From contig NZ_CP117460.1 of assembly GCF_030687145.1 (NCBI RefSeq), positions 5,208,001 through 5,272,000 on the forward strand: a stretch of 64,000 nt of DNA, written 5' to 3'. The notes below the pieces were generated by a model, which worked only from the letters and a program-made list of their open reading frames with translations, was not told the DNA's origin and searched no databases. The stretch is from Pseudomonas sp. FP1742. Lineage in GTDB: Bacteria > Pseudomonadota > Gammaproteobacteria > Pseudomonadales > Pseudomonadaceae. Shown here one piece after another: positions 9,431 through 19,523 of the stretch. A program made the position numbers and the translations under genes. Every line of letters begins with the position of its first letter. Positions within the stretch are counted from its first letter, which is position 1.

Positions 9431-9640
9431 TTAGTAATGGGGCGGTGGTGCCTCTTCTTCTTCAAGGGTCGCAAACTGGCCGGCCATTTCTTCCTGCCGC
9501 TTGAGCAATGCCGCCATTTGCAATTGCAGACGTTCGACCATCCGCTGCTGCGCCGCCAGCACATCATTCAATGTCTGGATGGTGTCATCCTGAAACGCCA
9601 ACTGGCTTTCCAGATCGGTAACGCGCTCTTCCAGGCTCAT
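9431..9640 (-). CDS. slyX: SlyX family protein
   Basis: This 69-aa protein is almost entirely coiled coil ([20 protein letters not shown]) and ends [10 protein letters not shown], the typical SlyX acidic/proline tail with terminal HY. Function is unknown. It lies 3 bases after the HIT gene and is probably co-transcribed with it. Confidence 0.93.
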   Translation of the reverse strand: MSLEERVTDLESQLAFQDDTIQTLNDVLAAQQRMVERLQLQMAALLKRQEEMAGQFATLEEEEAPPPHY

Positions 9641-9643
9641 GAC

Positions 9644-10069
9644 TCAACCCTCCAGAAACGTGAAATCATCGGTCAACACCAGACGCAGTCGTTCGCGAAT
9701 CGTCGCGATCTGCTCTGGGCTGTATGGTTTGGCCTCCTGCTTTCCCCAGACCGGGGCTGGCCAGGCGGCATCCTCACGCTTGCGCACAATCACATGCATG
9801 TGCAACTGACTGACGACGTTACCCAGGGTCGCGACGTTCAACTTGTCCGCGTCGAACGAGTCCTTGAGGATTTCCGCCAGCTCCGTCGTTTCGCGCCACA
9901 ACTGCTGTTGATCTGCGCCATCGAGCTGAAATATTTCACTGATATCCTCGCGGCGTGGCACGAGGATGAACCAGGGGTAGTTCGAATCATTGGACAGCAG
10001 CAACCGGCAGAGCGGGAAATCGCCGATTGGCAACGTGTCTTGTTGAAGTCGTGGATCTAAAGCGAACAC
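9644..10069 (-). CDS. HIT-family hydrolase
   Basis: The protein is 141 aa from a GTG start (first residues MFALDPRLQQDTL). It contains the histidine-triad motif QLHMHVIVR, a form of H-x-H-x-H in which the last His is replaced, as is common in this proteobacterial HIT subgroup. It also has the nucleotide-binding N-terminal segment YPWFILVPRR. HIT proteins hydrolyse or transfer nucleotides; the substrate here is unknown. I chose 10069 because GGGAG sits eight bases before it; longer in-frame extensions exist but do not look conserved. Operon with slyX. Confidence 0.85.
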   Translation of the reverse strand: MFALDPRLQQDTLPIGDFPLCRLLLSNDSNYPWFILVPRREDISEIFQLDGADQQQLWRETTELAEILKDSFDADKLNVATLGNVVSQLHMHVIVRKREDAAWPAPVWGKQEAKPYSPEQIATIRERLRLVLTDDFTFLEG

Positions 10070-10685
10070 AGCGCACACTCCCGTCTGGTCATCTTTTTTC
10101 AGCTTAGCGCCCATACCGAAAGTCGGCGCGCCAAGCGACAGGACGGCAGCATACCTGCGAACGCCACGCGCATCACGACGAAGTACCGGGCTGCACCGGC
10201 CTCCAGCCGCCCCGACATGAACCATTCTGATCCGTGACGCACCATGACAGAGCTGGCCGTCATGGAAAAAGTGCCGAAATGACCAATAAACAATGCGCTG
10301 CTCGAATCCACGACAAAGCCGCAATGTGTGAATTCAGTACAGGAAATAAAATTTTTTGCACCAAAACCGCACAACGCGTCTACGCTCAGTGCGTCAGCAT
10401 CCGCCAATTACTCACTGGCGGGGTGAACCGGTAACGTTTTTGGTTGTCACCCCCGCCGCTTCGATGTGGTAACCACGATGCAAAGCATGGCGTCAAGCCC
10501 ACACCAAATGAGCTTGTACCCCCCGGTTTTATGAGGTTTTTACAGCAACAGACAGGCCTGCGGAAAAAAACAGCAACAGAATTCCGGTTTGTGCACGCTT
10601 GTTGCATTCACCCCCGTATCGTCTATAAGTGCTCCACTGGAAGTGGAAGCCTTAAGACCAATAAAAACAGTGGCAGGGTTGCCCG

Positions 10686-10784
10686 ATGGAGATTCAAGTG
10701 CAGGACCAGGGACTCTTATTTACCGATGCTCAAGCCCTGGAAAACAGCGCTGAAGTTGTCAGTCCGATTGCGTCGGGACTGTGA
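10686..10784 (+). CDS. Possible 32-aa small protein upstream of the porin
   Basis: An open frame beginning MEIQVQDQGLLFTDAQALEN and ending SPIASGL has AGGG eight bases before the ATG, and a balanced, protein-like composition. It stops one base before the direct repeats upstream of the porin gene. It might be a small regulatory or leader peptide, a gene remnant, or chance; I recognise no family. Confidence 0.3.
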   Translation: MEIQVQDQGLLFTDAQALENSAEVVSPIASGL

Positions 10785-10815
10785 ATTTGCGACATCTACC
10801 CAGCCATTTGCGACA
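10785..10815 (+). promoter_or_regulatory. Direct repeats ATTTGCGACA, 21 bp apart
   Basis: Two identical 10-bp copies start at 10785 and 10806, exactly two helical turns apart, about 150 bp upstream of the porin start. That spacing is typical of tandem activator or repressor sites, but no known consensus is matched. Confidence 0.35.
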
Positions 10816-10863
10816 GGGTCGTAAAGAAGCTGAAAGGTTAGATGTGCAAGTATCGCCAATAGG

Positions 10864-10890
10864 GTCGGCGTGATATAAGTTTGCGCCGAC
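10864..10890 (+). promoter_or_regulatory. Inverted repeat GTCGGCG / CGCCGAC in porin leader
   Basis: A perfect 7-bp inverted repeat encloses 13 bases that include TATAAG. It could be an operator over a -10 element or a leader hairpin. No good -35 is seen at the right distance. Confidence 0.3.
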
Positions 10891-10967
10891 ACAAAAAGAA
10901 AGAGCCGCCCAGATAATAAAACAGGTGGGACGGCAGTACTCTTCTAAAACCAAAGGAGCAAATCACG

Positions 10968-12332
10968 ATGCGCGTGATGAAGTGGAGCATGATCGCACTG
11001 GCAGTTGCTGCAGCAGCCAGTACTCAATTGGCTACGGCCGCACCTTTCGTAAGTGACCAGGCTGAAGCCAAAGGTTTTGTTGAAGACGCCAAGCTAAACT
11101 TGCTGCTTCGCAACTATTACTTCAACCGTGACAACAAAGATGGCGCTCACGACCAAAAAGACTGGACCCAGGGCTTTTGGGGCAATTTCAGCTCCGGTTA
11201 CACCCAAGGTACTGTTGGCGTTGGCGTTGATGCGTTCGGTTACCTGGCCGTCAAACTGGATGGCGGTGATGGCACCTCCGGTACGGGCAACATGAGCCGT
11301 AGCGACACCGTTAAGGCCAACGGTTATGCCCACGACGTCAACGACAGCCAGGGCAAAGCCGGTGCTGCGGTTAAATTCCGCATCTCCAAAACCGAGCTGA
11401 AAGTCGGTGACATGCAGCCAAGCACTGCTCCAGTGTTCGCTGTTGGCGGTTCCCGCGTCCTTCCTCAAACTGCCAGCGGTTTCCAACTGCAGAGCAGTGA
11501 AGTCAAAGACCTTGACCTCGAAGCCGGTCACTTCTACTCGGGTACCAGCCAGGACAAAAACGGTCGTGACGGCGGTCTGTATGCAACCTACGCAGGCGTC
11601 GAAGCCAACTCTATCGACTACTTCGGTGGCAAGTATGGCATCACCGACAACCTGAGCGCTTCTCTGTACGGCGCCAAGCTGGAAGACATCTGGAACCAGT
11701 ACTACGCCAACCTGAACTACACCATCCCAATGGGTGGTACCGAGTCGCTGAATCTGGACGGTAACATCTACCGTACTACCGATACCGGCAGCGCCAAGGC
11801 TGGTGACATCAGCAACACTGCCTACTCCCTGGCAGCCGCTTTCTCCTTCCTGAAAGCGCACACCATTACCGTCGCCTTCCAGAAGGTCAACGGTGACACT
11901 CCGTTCGACTACATCGGTGTGGGCAAAAACAACCGCGGCGGCGACTCGATCTTCCTCGCTAACTCCATCCAGTACTCTGACTTCAACGCTCCTGGCGAGA
12001 AATCTGCTCAGATTCGCTACGACCTGAAAATGGCCGAGTACGGTGTTCCAGGTCTGAGCTTCATGACCCGTTACGTGAAAGGTTGGGACATTGACGGCAC
12101 TGGTCTTGCTGCCAATAGCCAGTACCGTACCCGTACCGGTGACCCGCTTTACGGTGAAGACGGCAAGCACAACGAAACCAACTTCGAAGCCAAGTATGTT
12201 GTTCAGTCTGGCCCGGCAAAAGATCTTTCCTTCCGCATTCGTCAAGCATGGCACTACGCTAACGCCGACGAAGGTGAAGGCGATATCAAAGAGTTCCGCC
12301 TGATCGTCGACTACCCGATTTCGGTTCTGTAA
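10968..12332 (+). CDS. OprD-family outer-membrane porin (OprE/OprQ-like)
   Basis: This 454-aa protein has a signal peptide (MRVMKWSMIALAVAAAAST, cut after about ATA-A) and a mature start APFVSDQAEAKGFVEDAKL. It has the OprD-family strands and motifs RNYYFNRD, DWTQGF, GGDSIFLANSIQYSDF, NLEAKYVV-like NFEAKYVV, and the closing strand EFRLIVDYPISVL with a short hydrophobic C-terminus. The family forms 18-strand substrate-selective channels for amino acids, organic acids and related small molecules. The overall pattern resembles OprE/OprQ more than OprD itself, although by remembered gene order it occupies the oprD position near slyX and aspS in PAO1. AAAGGAG precedes the ATG; the long leader suggests regulation. 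Confidence 0.93.
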   Translation: MRVMKWSMIALAVAAAASTQLATAAPFVSDQAEAKGFVEDAKLNLLLRNYYFNRDNKDGAHDQKDWTQGFWGNFSSGYTQGTVGVGVDAFGYLAVKLDGGDGTSGTGNMSRSDTVKANGYAHDVNDSQGKAGAAVKFRISKTELKVGDMQPSTAPVFAVGGSRVLPQTASGFQLQSSEVKDLDLEAGHFYSGTSQDKNGRDGGLYATYAGVEANSIDYFGGKYGITDNLSASLYGAKLEDIWNQYYANLNYTIPMGGTESLNLDGNIYRTTDTGSAKAGDISNTAYSLAAAFSFLKAHTITVAFQKVNGDTPFDYIGVGKNNRGGDSIFLANSIQYSDFNAPGEKSAQIRYDLKMAEYGVPGLSFMTRYVKGWDIDGTGLAANSQYRTRTGDPLYGEDGKHNETNFEAKYVVQSGPAKDLSFRIRQAWHYANADEGEGDIKEFRLIVDYPISVL

Positions 12333-12359
12333 TTGCCGAAAGCCAGTTCGCGGTAATCA

Positions 12360-12392
12360 AAAAAAGGCCCATCTTCGGATGGGCCTTTTTTA
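12360..12392. terminator. Bidirectional terminator between porin and mscS
   Basis: AAAAGGCCCATC, a TTCG tetraloop, and GATGGGCCTTTT form a perfect stem with A and T runs on either side. It can end both the porin transcript and convergent mscS. Confidence 0.92.
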
Positions 12393-12460
12393 TTGGCTAC
12401 AGCACTAGGTCTTGCGAAATGCCTGACCAAATGGTCAGACATTAGTTGACAGACCGATCA

Positions 12461-13303
12461 TTAAACCGTTGCAGACTCCTGCACCACGCGAATAACCCGC
12501 TGCGGAAACGGAATATCGATACCGGCATTCTTCAAGCGATCACGCGATTGCTCGTTAAACATGAACATCACATTCCAGTAGTCGGCAGTCTTCACCCACA
12601 CCCGCAGAGAAACAGTGATCGAACTGTCGCCCAGTGTGGAAATCACCGCTTCCGGTGCCGGCTCAGTCAACACTCGCGGATCCTTGGCCAGTTCCAGCAA
12701 CACTTCACGGGCCTTCTGCAAGTCCGCCTCGTAATCCACACCCACATCAAAAACCACTTTGCGGGTCGGCTGACGGTTAGTGTTGGTGATAATGCCGTTC
12801 GACAGATTACCGTTGGGCACGATGATGGTTTTGTTATCGCCGGTACGCAGCACGGTGTGGAAGATCTGGATGCTGTCGACAGTACCGGCAACACCTTGGG
12901 CTTCGATCCAGTCACCGATACGGAACGGACGGAACAACAGAATCAGCACGCCGCCGGCGAAGTTCGCCAGGCTGCCCTGCAGCGCCAAACCGATGGCCAG
13001 GCCGGCCGCACCGATAGCCGCAACGAATGAGGTGGTTTCCACACCGATCATCGACGCCACGCTGACGATCAGCAGCACCTTGAGGATGATGTTCGCCAGG
13101 CTGCTGATGAAGCCTTGCAGCGCCAGGTCGGCGTTGCGCAACGCCAGCAGGCCGCCCAGTTTTTGCGTGACCTTGTTGATCAGCCACCAGCCGACGGCCA
13201 GGGTGATCACCGCCAGCAGCACGCGACTGCCGTATTCCATGATCATCGGAATCCAGGCTTGAGACGCCTTGACCAGGTTGTCCACTTCAGCATTCAAATC
13301 CAT
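12461..13303 (-). CDS. mscS: Small-conductance mechanosensitive channel MscS
   Basis: This 280-aa protein has three membrane segments (about residues 22-42, 62-84 and 88-115). The pore helix is rich in Gly/Ala (AAIGAAGLAIGLALQGSLAN) as in MscS TM3, followed by the cytoplasmic beta domain (RPFRIGDWIEAQGVAGTVDSI) and the alpha/beta C-terminal cage. Length is close to the E. coli channel. It releases solutes during osmotic downshock. It lies downstream of yajQ on the same strand, with a hairpin in the gap. Confidence 0.95.
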   Translation of the reverse strand: MDLNAEVDNLVKASQAWIPMIMEYGSRVLLAVITLAVGWWLINKVTQKLGGLLALRNADLALQGFISSLANIILKVLLIVSVASMIGVETTSFVAAIGAAGLAIGLALQGSLANFAGGVLILLFRPFRIGDWIEAQGVAGTVDSIQIFHTVLRTGDNKTIIVPNGNLSNGIITNTNRQPTRKVVFDVGVDYEADLQKAREVLLELAKDPRVLTEPAPEAVISTLGDSSITVSLRVWVKTADYWNVMFMFNEQSRDRLKNAGIDIPFPQRVIRVVQESATV

Positions 13304-13347
13304 CTTCTTTCTCCTGATTTCCGGCTACCCGGCACGCGAAAAATGAG

Positions 13348-13389
13348 CGGCAGAAAGACCGAACCCGTAAGGCCCGATCGTTTCTGCCG
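13348..13389 (-). terminator. Hairpin between yajQ and mscS
   Basis: CGGCAGAAA and TTTCTGCCG form a 9-bp stem with a long loop; on the minus strand it is followed shortly by CTCATTTTT. Probably a weak terminator after yajQ. Confidence 0.4.
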
Positions 13390-13439
13390 TTGCTTGGGCC
13401 TCGGACGTCGAAAACACCGAGAGGTTCCCGCTTGAAACT

Positions 13440-14983
<1,544 letters not shown>

Positions 14984-15028
14984 GCAGCGGCTACGCTGGC
15001 GACTTGTTCCTTTTCAGCGATAAACCTG

Positions 15029-17065
15029 ATGCCATTGCGCCAGCGCCTTGAAAACCTTCCAGTCGGCCAGAAATTGCTGGCCGCCCTGCTGGTGCTGTTG
15101 ACCACCGTTTTGCTGGTCGCCAACCTGACCTTTATCAGCGCCGCGTATTACATCTCCCAGGAAAGCATGGCTCCCCAGGCCCTGCAGACGATCGGCCGAC
15201 TGGTGTCCAACCCCAGCCTGGTGTCCGACGCCCTGAAGTCACCGCAAAACGCCGAACGCCTGCTCAACGAACTCAACAGCTATTCACCGCTGCGTGCGGC
15301 AGCGCTCTATGACGGCAAGGGTGAGCGCCTGGCACAGCTGCAACATGGCGATGCGTTGAGCCTGCCGGATCACTACCGGCAACTGGAAACCTGGCAAGCC
15401 ACGGAATTTCGCAGCAATCAAGTGATCACCCTGCCCCGCCCCGGCACCGCTCCGGGGCATCTGCTGCTGGTGGCCAGCAGCGAGCTGCCGATGGCGTTCT
15501 ACACCGGGACCCTGACCGCCAGCCTGGGGATTCTGATTTTCAGCGTACTGTTGTGGCTGGTGATCGCCCGGCAGATCAAACGCCTGATTACCCAACCGAT
15601 CCACCAGCTCGAAGAACTGTCCCGACAAGTCACCCGGGAAGAGAACTACGCCCTGCGCGCCTCCCGCGGCAACCACGATGAAATCGGCAGTCTCGCCGAG
15701 GCGTTCAATACCATGCTCTCGCGCATCGAAGCCCGCGAACAGCAGCTCAAGCGAGCTCGCGACGATTCCCAGGCAGCGTACGACCAGGCCCAGGGGCTGG
15801 CCGAAGAAACCCGGCACACCAACCGCAAACTGGAGCTGGAAGTTCAGGTGCGGAGCAAGATCGAGAAGAAACTCACCGGTTTCCAGAACTACCTCAACAG
15901 CATCATCGACTCGATGCCATCGGCCCTGATCGCGCTCGATGAGCAGCTCTACGTGACCCAATGGAATCAGGAAGCCAGCGCGCTGTCCGGCACACGCCTG
16001 GACGAAGCCTTGAACCAGCCGATCTTTCTCGCCTTCGAACCGCTCAAACCGTTCCTGCCGCAGCTCAAGCAAACCGTCGAACAGCACACAGTGGCCAAGA
16101 TCGAACGCGTCACCTGGCTCAAGGATGACGAACCCCGGCATTACGCCCTGACGTTCTACCCGTTGATGGGCGGCGCCGGACGCGGCGTGGTGATCCGGAT
16201 CGACGACATCACCCAGCGGCTATCCTTGGAAGAAATGATGGTGCAGTCGGAAAAAATGCTCTCGGTCGGCGGCCTCGCCGCCGGCATGGCCCATGAGATC
16301 AACAACCCGCTGGGCGCGATCCTGCATAACGTACAAAACATACGTCGACGCCTGTCACCCGACCTGCCGAAAAACCTCGAACAGGCCGAGCAAATAGGCA
16401 TCCAGCTGGAAACGGTCAATAAGTACCTGCAAGCGCGTGAAGTACCGCAGCTGCTCGACGGTATTCAACAGGCCGGCGCCCGGGCGGCGAAAATCGTCAC
16501 GCACATGCTCAGCTTCAGCCGCCGCAGCACTCGACAGATGGCGCCGTGCGATTTGCCGGCGCTGATCGATCAAGCGGTGGAAATCGCCGGCAACGACTTC
16601 GACCTGGCCATCGGCTTCGACTTCAAGGGCCAGGCGATCATCCGGCAGTTCGATCCGGCACTGGGCCCGGTGCCCGGCACCGCCAACGAACTGGAACAGG
16701 TGCTGCTCAACCTGCTGAAAAATGCCGCGCAAGCCATTCACCAGCGCCCGGACGACCGCGAACCGGGGCGGATCATCCTGCGTACAAAACTGAACCCGCC
16801 ATGGGCGGAAATTCAGGTCGAGGACAACGGTATCGGCATGACCGAGAACGTGCGCAAACGCACGTTCGAGCCGTTCTTCACCACCAAGGAAATCGGTCAG
16901 GGCACCGGCCTTGGGCTCTCGGTCTCGTACTTCATCATCACCAACAACCACAAGGGCCAGATGGAAGTGCAATCGACGCCGGGCCAAGGCACTTGCTTCA
17001 CCTTGCGCCTGCCGCTGTCGGGCACTGCGGTGGCCCCTCAAGAACTCAATCAGCTGTCGAGGTAA
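15029..17065 (+). CDS. Sensor histidine kinase with HAMP and PAS domains (orphan)
   Basis: This 678-aa inner-membrane kinase has a TM helix (residues about 16-40), a periplasmic sensor of about 125 residues, a second TM (about 168-187), HAMP, a coiled coil (about 240-285), PAS (about 290-400), the phospho-acceptor region with His422 in GMAHEINNPL, and an HATPase domain with N box NLLKNAAQAI, G1 DNGIGM and G2 GTGLGLS. No response regulator gene is adjacent; instead the next gene, two bases downstream, is a cobalamin adenosyltransferase. The signal sensed is unknown. The unusual insertion between the H box and the dimerisation helix (a run of about 60 residues) matches the HKs with long HisKA loops. 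Confidence 0.9.
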   Translation: MPLRQRLENLPVGQKLLAALLVLLTTVLLVANLTFISAAYYISQESMAPQALQTIGRLVSNPSLVSDALKSPQNAERLLNELNSYSPLRAAALYDGKGERLAQLQHGDALSLPDHYRQLETWQATEFRSNQVITLPRPGTAPGHLLLVASSELPMAFYTGTLTASLGILIFSVLLWLVIARQIKRLITQPIHQLEELSRQVTREENYALRASRGNHDEIGSLAEAFNTMLSRIEAREQQLKRARDDSQAAYDQAQGLAEETRHTNRKLELEVQVRSKIEKKLTGFQNYLNSIIDSMPSALIALDEQLYVTQWNQEASALSGTRLDEALNQPIFLAFEPLKPFLPQLKQTVEQHTVAKIERVTWLKDDEPRHYALTFYPLMGGAGRGVVIRIDDITQRLSLEEMMVQSEKMLSVGGLAAGMAHEINNPLGAILHNVQNIRRRLSPDLPKNLEQAEQIGIQLETVNKYLQAREVPQLLDGIQQAGARAAKIVTHMLSFSRRSTRQMAPCDLPALIDQAVEIAGNDFDLAIGFDFKGQAIIRQFDPALGPVPGTANELEQVLLNLLKNAAQAIHQRPDDREPGRIILRTKLNPPWAEIQVEDNGIGMTENVRKRTFEPFFTTKEIGQGTGLGLSVSYFIITNNHKGQMEVQSTPGQGTCFTLRLPLSGTAVAPQELNQLSR

Positions 17066-17067
17066 CC

Positions 17068-17649
17068 ATGGGCTTTCGCTTGTCGAAGATCTACACCCGC
17101 ACTGGCGACAAAGGCGAAACCGGGCTTGGCGACGGCCGTCGGGTGCCCAAGGACCATCCACGGATCGAGGCCATCGGCGAAGTCGATACGCTGAACAGCC
17201 AGGTGGGTGTGCTGTTGGCCGGGTTGGCGACGGAAAGTAACGCGTATCCGGGGTTGAACGAAGTCATCGAGGTGTTGGCGCCCTGCCAGCATCGGTTGTT
17301 CGACCTCGGCGGCGAACTGGCGATGCCGGTGTATCAGGCACTGAACACGGCAGAAATCGAACGACTGGAAGCGGCGATCGATGTGTGGAATGAAGAGCTG
17401 GGGCCGCTGGAGAATTTCATTCTGCCCGGCGGCTCGGCGCTGATTGCCCAGGCCCACGTATGCCGCAGCCTGGCGCGCAGTGCCGAGCGGCGCTGCCAGC
17501 AGTTGAATGCGATCGAACCGCTGGCCGGGGTTGGCCTGGCGTATATCAATCGGTTATCGGATTTGTTGTTCGTGGCGGCACGGTTGATTGCCAAGCGCCA
17601 GGGGGTTGCCGAGATTCTTTGGCAAGCGGCGGCGAAACCAGGGGTTTAG
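17068..17649 (+). CDS. PduO-type ATP:cob(I)alamin adenosyltransferase
   Basis: This 193-aa protein starts MGFRLSKIYTRTGDKGETGL, the ATP-binding signature of PduO-type adenosyltransferases. Further signatures are the DTLNSQVG segment and RSLARSAERR with the catalytic Arg, followed by YINRLSDLLFV. It adds the 5'-deoxyadenosyl group to reduced corrinoids to make adenosylcobalamin. GAGGT precedes the ATG, which lies two bases after the kinase stop, so it is co-transcribed with the kinase. Confidence 0.92.
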   Translation: MGFRLSKIYTRTGDKGETGLGDGRRVPKDHPRIEAIGEVDTLNSQVGVLLAGLATESNAYPGLNEVIEVLAPCQHRLFDLGGELAMPVYQALNTAEIERLEAAIDVWNEELGPLENFILPGGSALIAQAHVCRSLARSAERRCQQLNAIEPLAGVGLAYINRLSDLLFVAARLIAKRQGVAEILWQAAAKPGV

Positions 17650-17680
17650 TCAGGAAGACATTTTTCGTCTGACAAGCAGC

Positions 17681-17763
17681 CTTCGCGAGCAAGCCCGCTC
17701 CCACATTGGACCGCATCCGTCTGGACAACTCGGTCAACCGTGGGAGCGGGCTTGCTCGCGAAG
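17681..17763. repeat. REPIN (CTCGCGAA type)
   Basis: Inverted REP arms CTTCGCGAGCAAGCCCGCTC and its complement flank a spacer containing GGACAACTCGGTCAA. It lies between two convergent genes. The spacer resembles those of the REPINs at 19415 and 28057. Confidence 0.93.
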
Positions 17764-17786
17764 GGGCCAGTGGCTACACCGCAGAA

Positions 17787-18731
17787 TCAAGCCTCAGGCC
17801 AAAACGCCCGAATCCCCGCCACACCCTGAGCTCCCGCTTCCCAGGCTTGCTGCCGCTGCGCAGGCCCCACCCCACCGAGCAGAAACACCGGCTTGCTGAA
17901 GCCTTCGATCAAGGTCGAAGCCTGCTCCCAACCCAATGGCAGCGCATCCGGGTGCGTCTGCGTCGGCTGTACCGGCGACAGGGTCACAAAGTCCACGCCC
18001 ATCTGCTCGGCCAGCGCCAGTTCTTCAGCATTGTGGCAGGACGCCGCCAACCAGCGGGATGCCGGCAGTGGTCGCCCGGCCGCCGCGTATTTGCGCAACT
18101 GCGCCGCCGTGATGTGCCAACCGGCGGACGGGAAGTCTCCCAACCATTCAAACGGCCCCTTGATCATCAACTGCGCCTTGCCGGCACACAGACCCGCCGC
18201 GTCCACCGCCAGATCGCGGTATTGCGGGTCGTAGCCGTTGGGCGCGCGCAATTGAATCAGCTTGATGCCGCCCGCGATGGCTTTCTGGATACCGCGCAGC
18301 AAGGCCGGGGTTTCCAGGCCGTCCGGGGTGATCAGGTAGTCGCCGGGCAAGCGTGCAGCGGCGACAATCGGCTGGTTGGCGGCCGGGAACTCGTAGTCCA
18401 GCAGTTCCCGCGAGGTCACCCAGGCCAACGGCTGGCCTTCGGCGCCATGGGGCTCGCCGGTAAATGCCGAGACTTCCCAGACATCCAGCAATACCTGCTT
18501 GTCCGGGTAATCATGGCGAACCTTGATCAGTGGGCGCGCGGCGCTGACCACAATGCCCAACTCTTCGTGAAGTTCGCGAGCCAGGGCGGTTTCGACGGAT
18601 TCGTCATCCTCGACCTTGCCACCGGGGAACTCCCACAAGCCACCCTGATGCTGGGTGTCGGCACGCCGGGCGATGAGGATCTTGCCGTTGCTATCGCGGA
18701 TAACCGCAGCGGCCACATGTACTCGTTTCAC
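17787..18731 (-). CDS. mutT: MutT Nudix hydrolase fused to a ThiE/TenI-like domain
   Basis: The protein is 314 aa from a GTG start. Residues 1-130 are a Nudix hydrolase with the exact box G38-x5-E44-x7-R52-E-L-x-E-E-x-G-I60 (GGKVEDDESVETALARELHE...), the 8-oxo-dGTP-cleaving MutT type. Residues about 150-312 are a TIM-barrel domain resembling thiamine-phosphate synthase/TenI (KLIQLRAP, VDFVTLSPVQPTQTHP, VFLLGGVGP). This fusion is normal in Pseudomonas. GGAGGT precedes the GTG, which overlaps the preceding gst stop by GTGA. The role of the ThiE-like half is unproven. Confidence 0.92.
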   Translation of the reverse strand: MKRVHVAAAVIRDSNGKILIARRADTQHQGGLWEFPGGKVEDDESVETALARELHEELGIVVSAARPLIKVRHDYPDKQVLLDVWEVSAFTGEPHGAEGQPLAWVTSRELLDYEFPAANQPIVAAARLPGDYLITPDGLETPALLRGIQKAIAGGIKLIQLRAPNGYDPQYRDLAVDAAGLCAGKAQLMIKGPFEWLGDFPSAGWHITAAQLRKYAAAGRPLPASRWLAASCHNAEELALAEQMGVDFVTLSPVQPTQTHPDALPLGWEQASTLIEGFSKPVFLLGGVGPAQRQQAWEAGAQGVAGIRAFWPEA

Positions 18732-19360
18732 TGTCCGACCTCCTCCAGACCCGCCTTCTGCCAGGCCTTGAAGGCTGGCCATTGGTAAATGGTTTCGACA
18801 TAAGCTGCGTCGACCTCGGGCAGCTTCACCTGATAGGTGCGCAGGCGGACCGCGACCGGTGCGAAAAACCCATCGACCAGGGTTGCACCGCCAAACAGGA
18901 ACGGGCCGGTTTCAGTCGAGGCAGCCCGACATTCAGCCCACAACGCCAGCATGCGCTCGATCTCGGCCTGAACCTCGGGCGGAGTCGGCGACAGCGGCGC
19001 ATCGTGGCTCAGATCAAACGGCATATTGCCGCGCAAGGCGAAGAAACCGCTGTGCATCTGCGCGCACGCCGAACGCGCCTGGGCACGGGCGGCGGTGTCT
19101 TTGGGCCAGAGGCCGGCATCGGGGAATTGCTCGGCCAGGTACTCGGCAATCGCCAGCGAATCGGCGATGGTGCCGTGTTCGGTTTTCAACAGCGGGACTT
19201 TCCCGGTCGGTGAATGCTTGAGTACGCGCGCGCGGGTGTCCAGCTGGTTCAGCTTGATCAGTTCTTCGGTGTAGGACACGCCAGTCAGATCCAGAGCCAG
19301 CGCGGCGCGCAGGGACCAGGAAGAAAGCAGTTTGTCGCCGATGATCAGGTGGAGGCTCAT
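18728..19360 (-). CDS. Glutathione S-transferase family protein
   Basis: This 210-aa protein has an N-terminal thioredoxin-fold domain (MSLHLIIGDKLLSSWSLRAA, then GKVPLLKTEHGTIADSLAI with the cis-Pro and glutathione gamma-glutamyl contact) and a C-terminal helical domain ending YQWPAFKAWQKAGLEEVGQ. The SSWSLR motif suggests a Ser-type active site as in zeta/beta-like bacterial GSTs. Substrate unknown. It overlaps mutT by four bases and follows argJ after a REPIN; the argJ-gst-mutT order is conserved in Pseudomonas as I recall it. Confidence 0.92.
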   Translation of the reverse strand: MSLHLIIGDKLLSSWSLRAALALDLTGVSYTEELIKLNQLDTRARVLKHSPTGKVPLLKTEHGTIADSLAIAEYLAEQFPDAGLWPKDTAARAQARSACAQMHSGFFALRGNMPFDLSHDAPLSPTPPEVQAEIERMLALWAECRAASTETGPFLFGGATLVDGFFAPVAVRLRTYQVKLPEVDAAYVETIYQWPAFKAWQKAGLEEVGQ

Positions 19361-19414
19361 GATTTGGCGCCTTTCAGTCAGGGAACAGGCCAGAATATCA
19401 GCGTCGGGTCGGCC

Positions 19415-19502
19415 GCCTTCGCGAGCAAGCCCGCTCCCACATTGAACCGAATCCATCTGCACAACTCGGTCAACTGTGGGAGCGGGCTTGCTCGCGAAGG
19501 GC
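19415..19502. repeat. REPIN (CTCGCGAA type)
   Basis: Inverted arms CTTCGCGAGCAAGCCCGCTC and complement with a spacer that contains CACAACTCGGTCAA, nearly the same spacer as the REPIN 1.7 kb to the left. It lies between argJ and gst on the same strand. Confidence 0.93.
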
Positions 19503-19523
19503 GCGACTCGATCCGAACCTTGT

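Larger units (their letters stand above)
10070..10967. other. Long intergenic/leader region upstream of the porin
   Basis: About 900 bases between the divergent HIT and porin genes. It holds a 32-codon reading frame (10686-10784), two direct repeats ATTTGCGACA (10785, 10806) and an inverted repeat (10864-10890), listed separately. The left part (10070-10680) has only low-quality reading frames and no recognisable RNA gene. Confidence 0.5.

Noticed and set aside
10444..10824. A 126-codon frame upstream of the porin
   Set aside because: Composition is not protein-like (Cys, Arg, Thr rich), there is no ribosome site, and it overlaps the better small frame at 10686.
11094..12254. A 386-codon minus-strand frame
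   Set aside because: Antisense to the OprD-family porin, which has a signal peptide, ribosome site and terminator.
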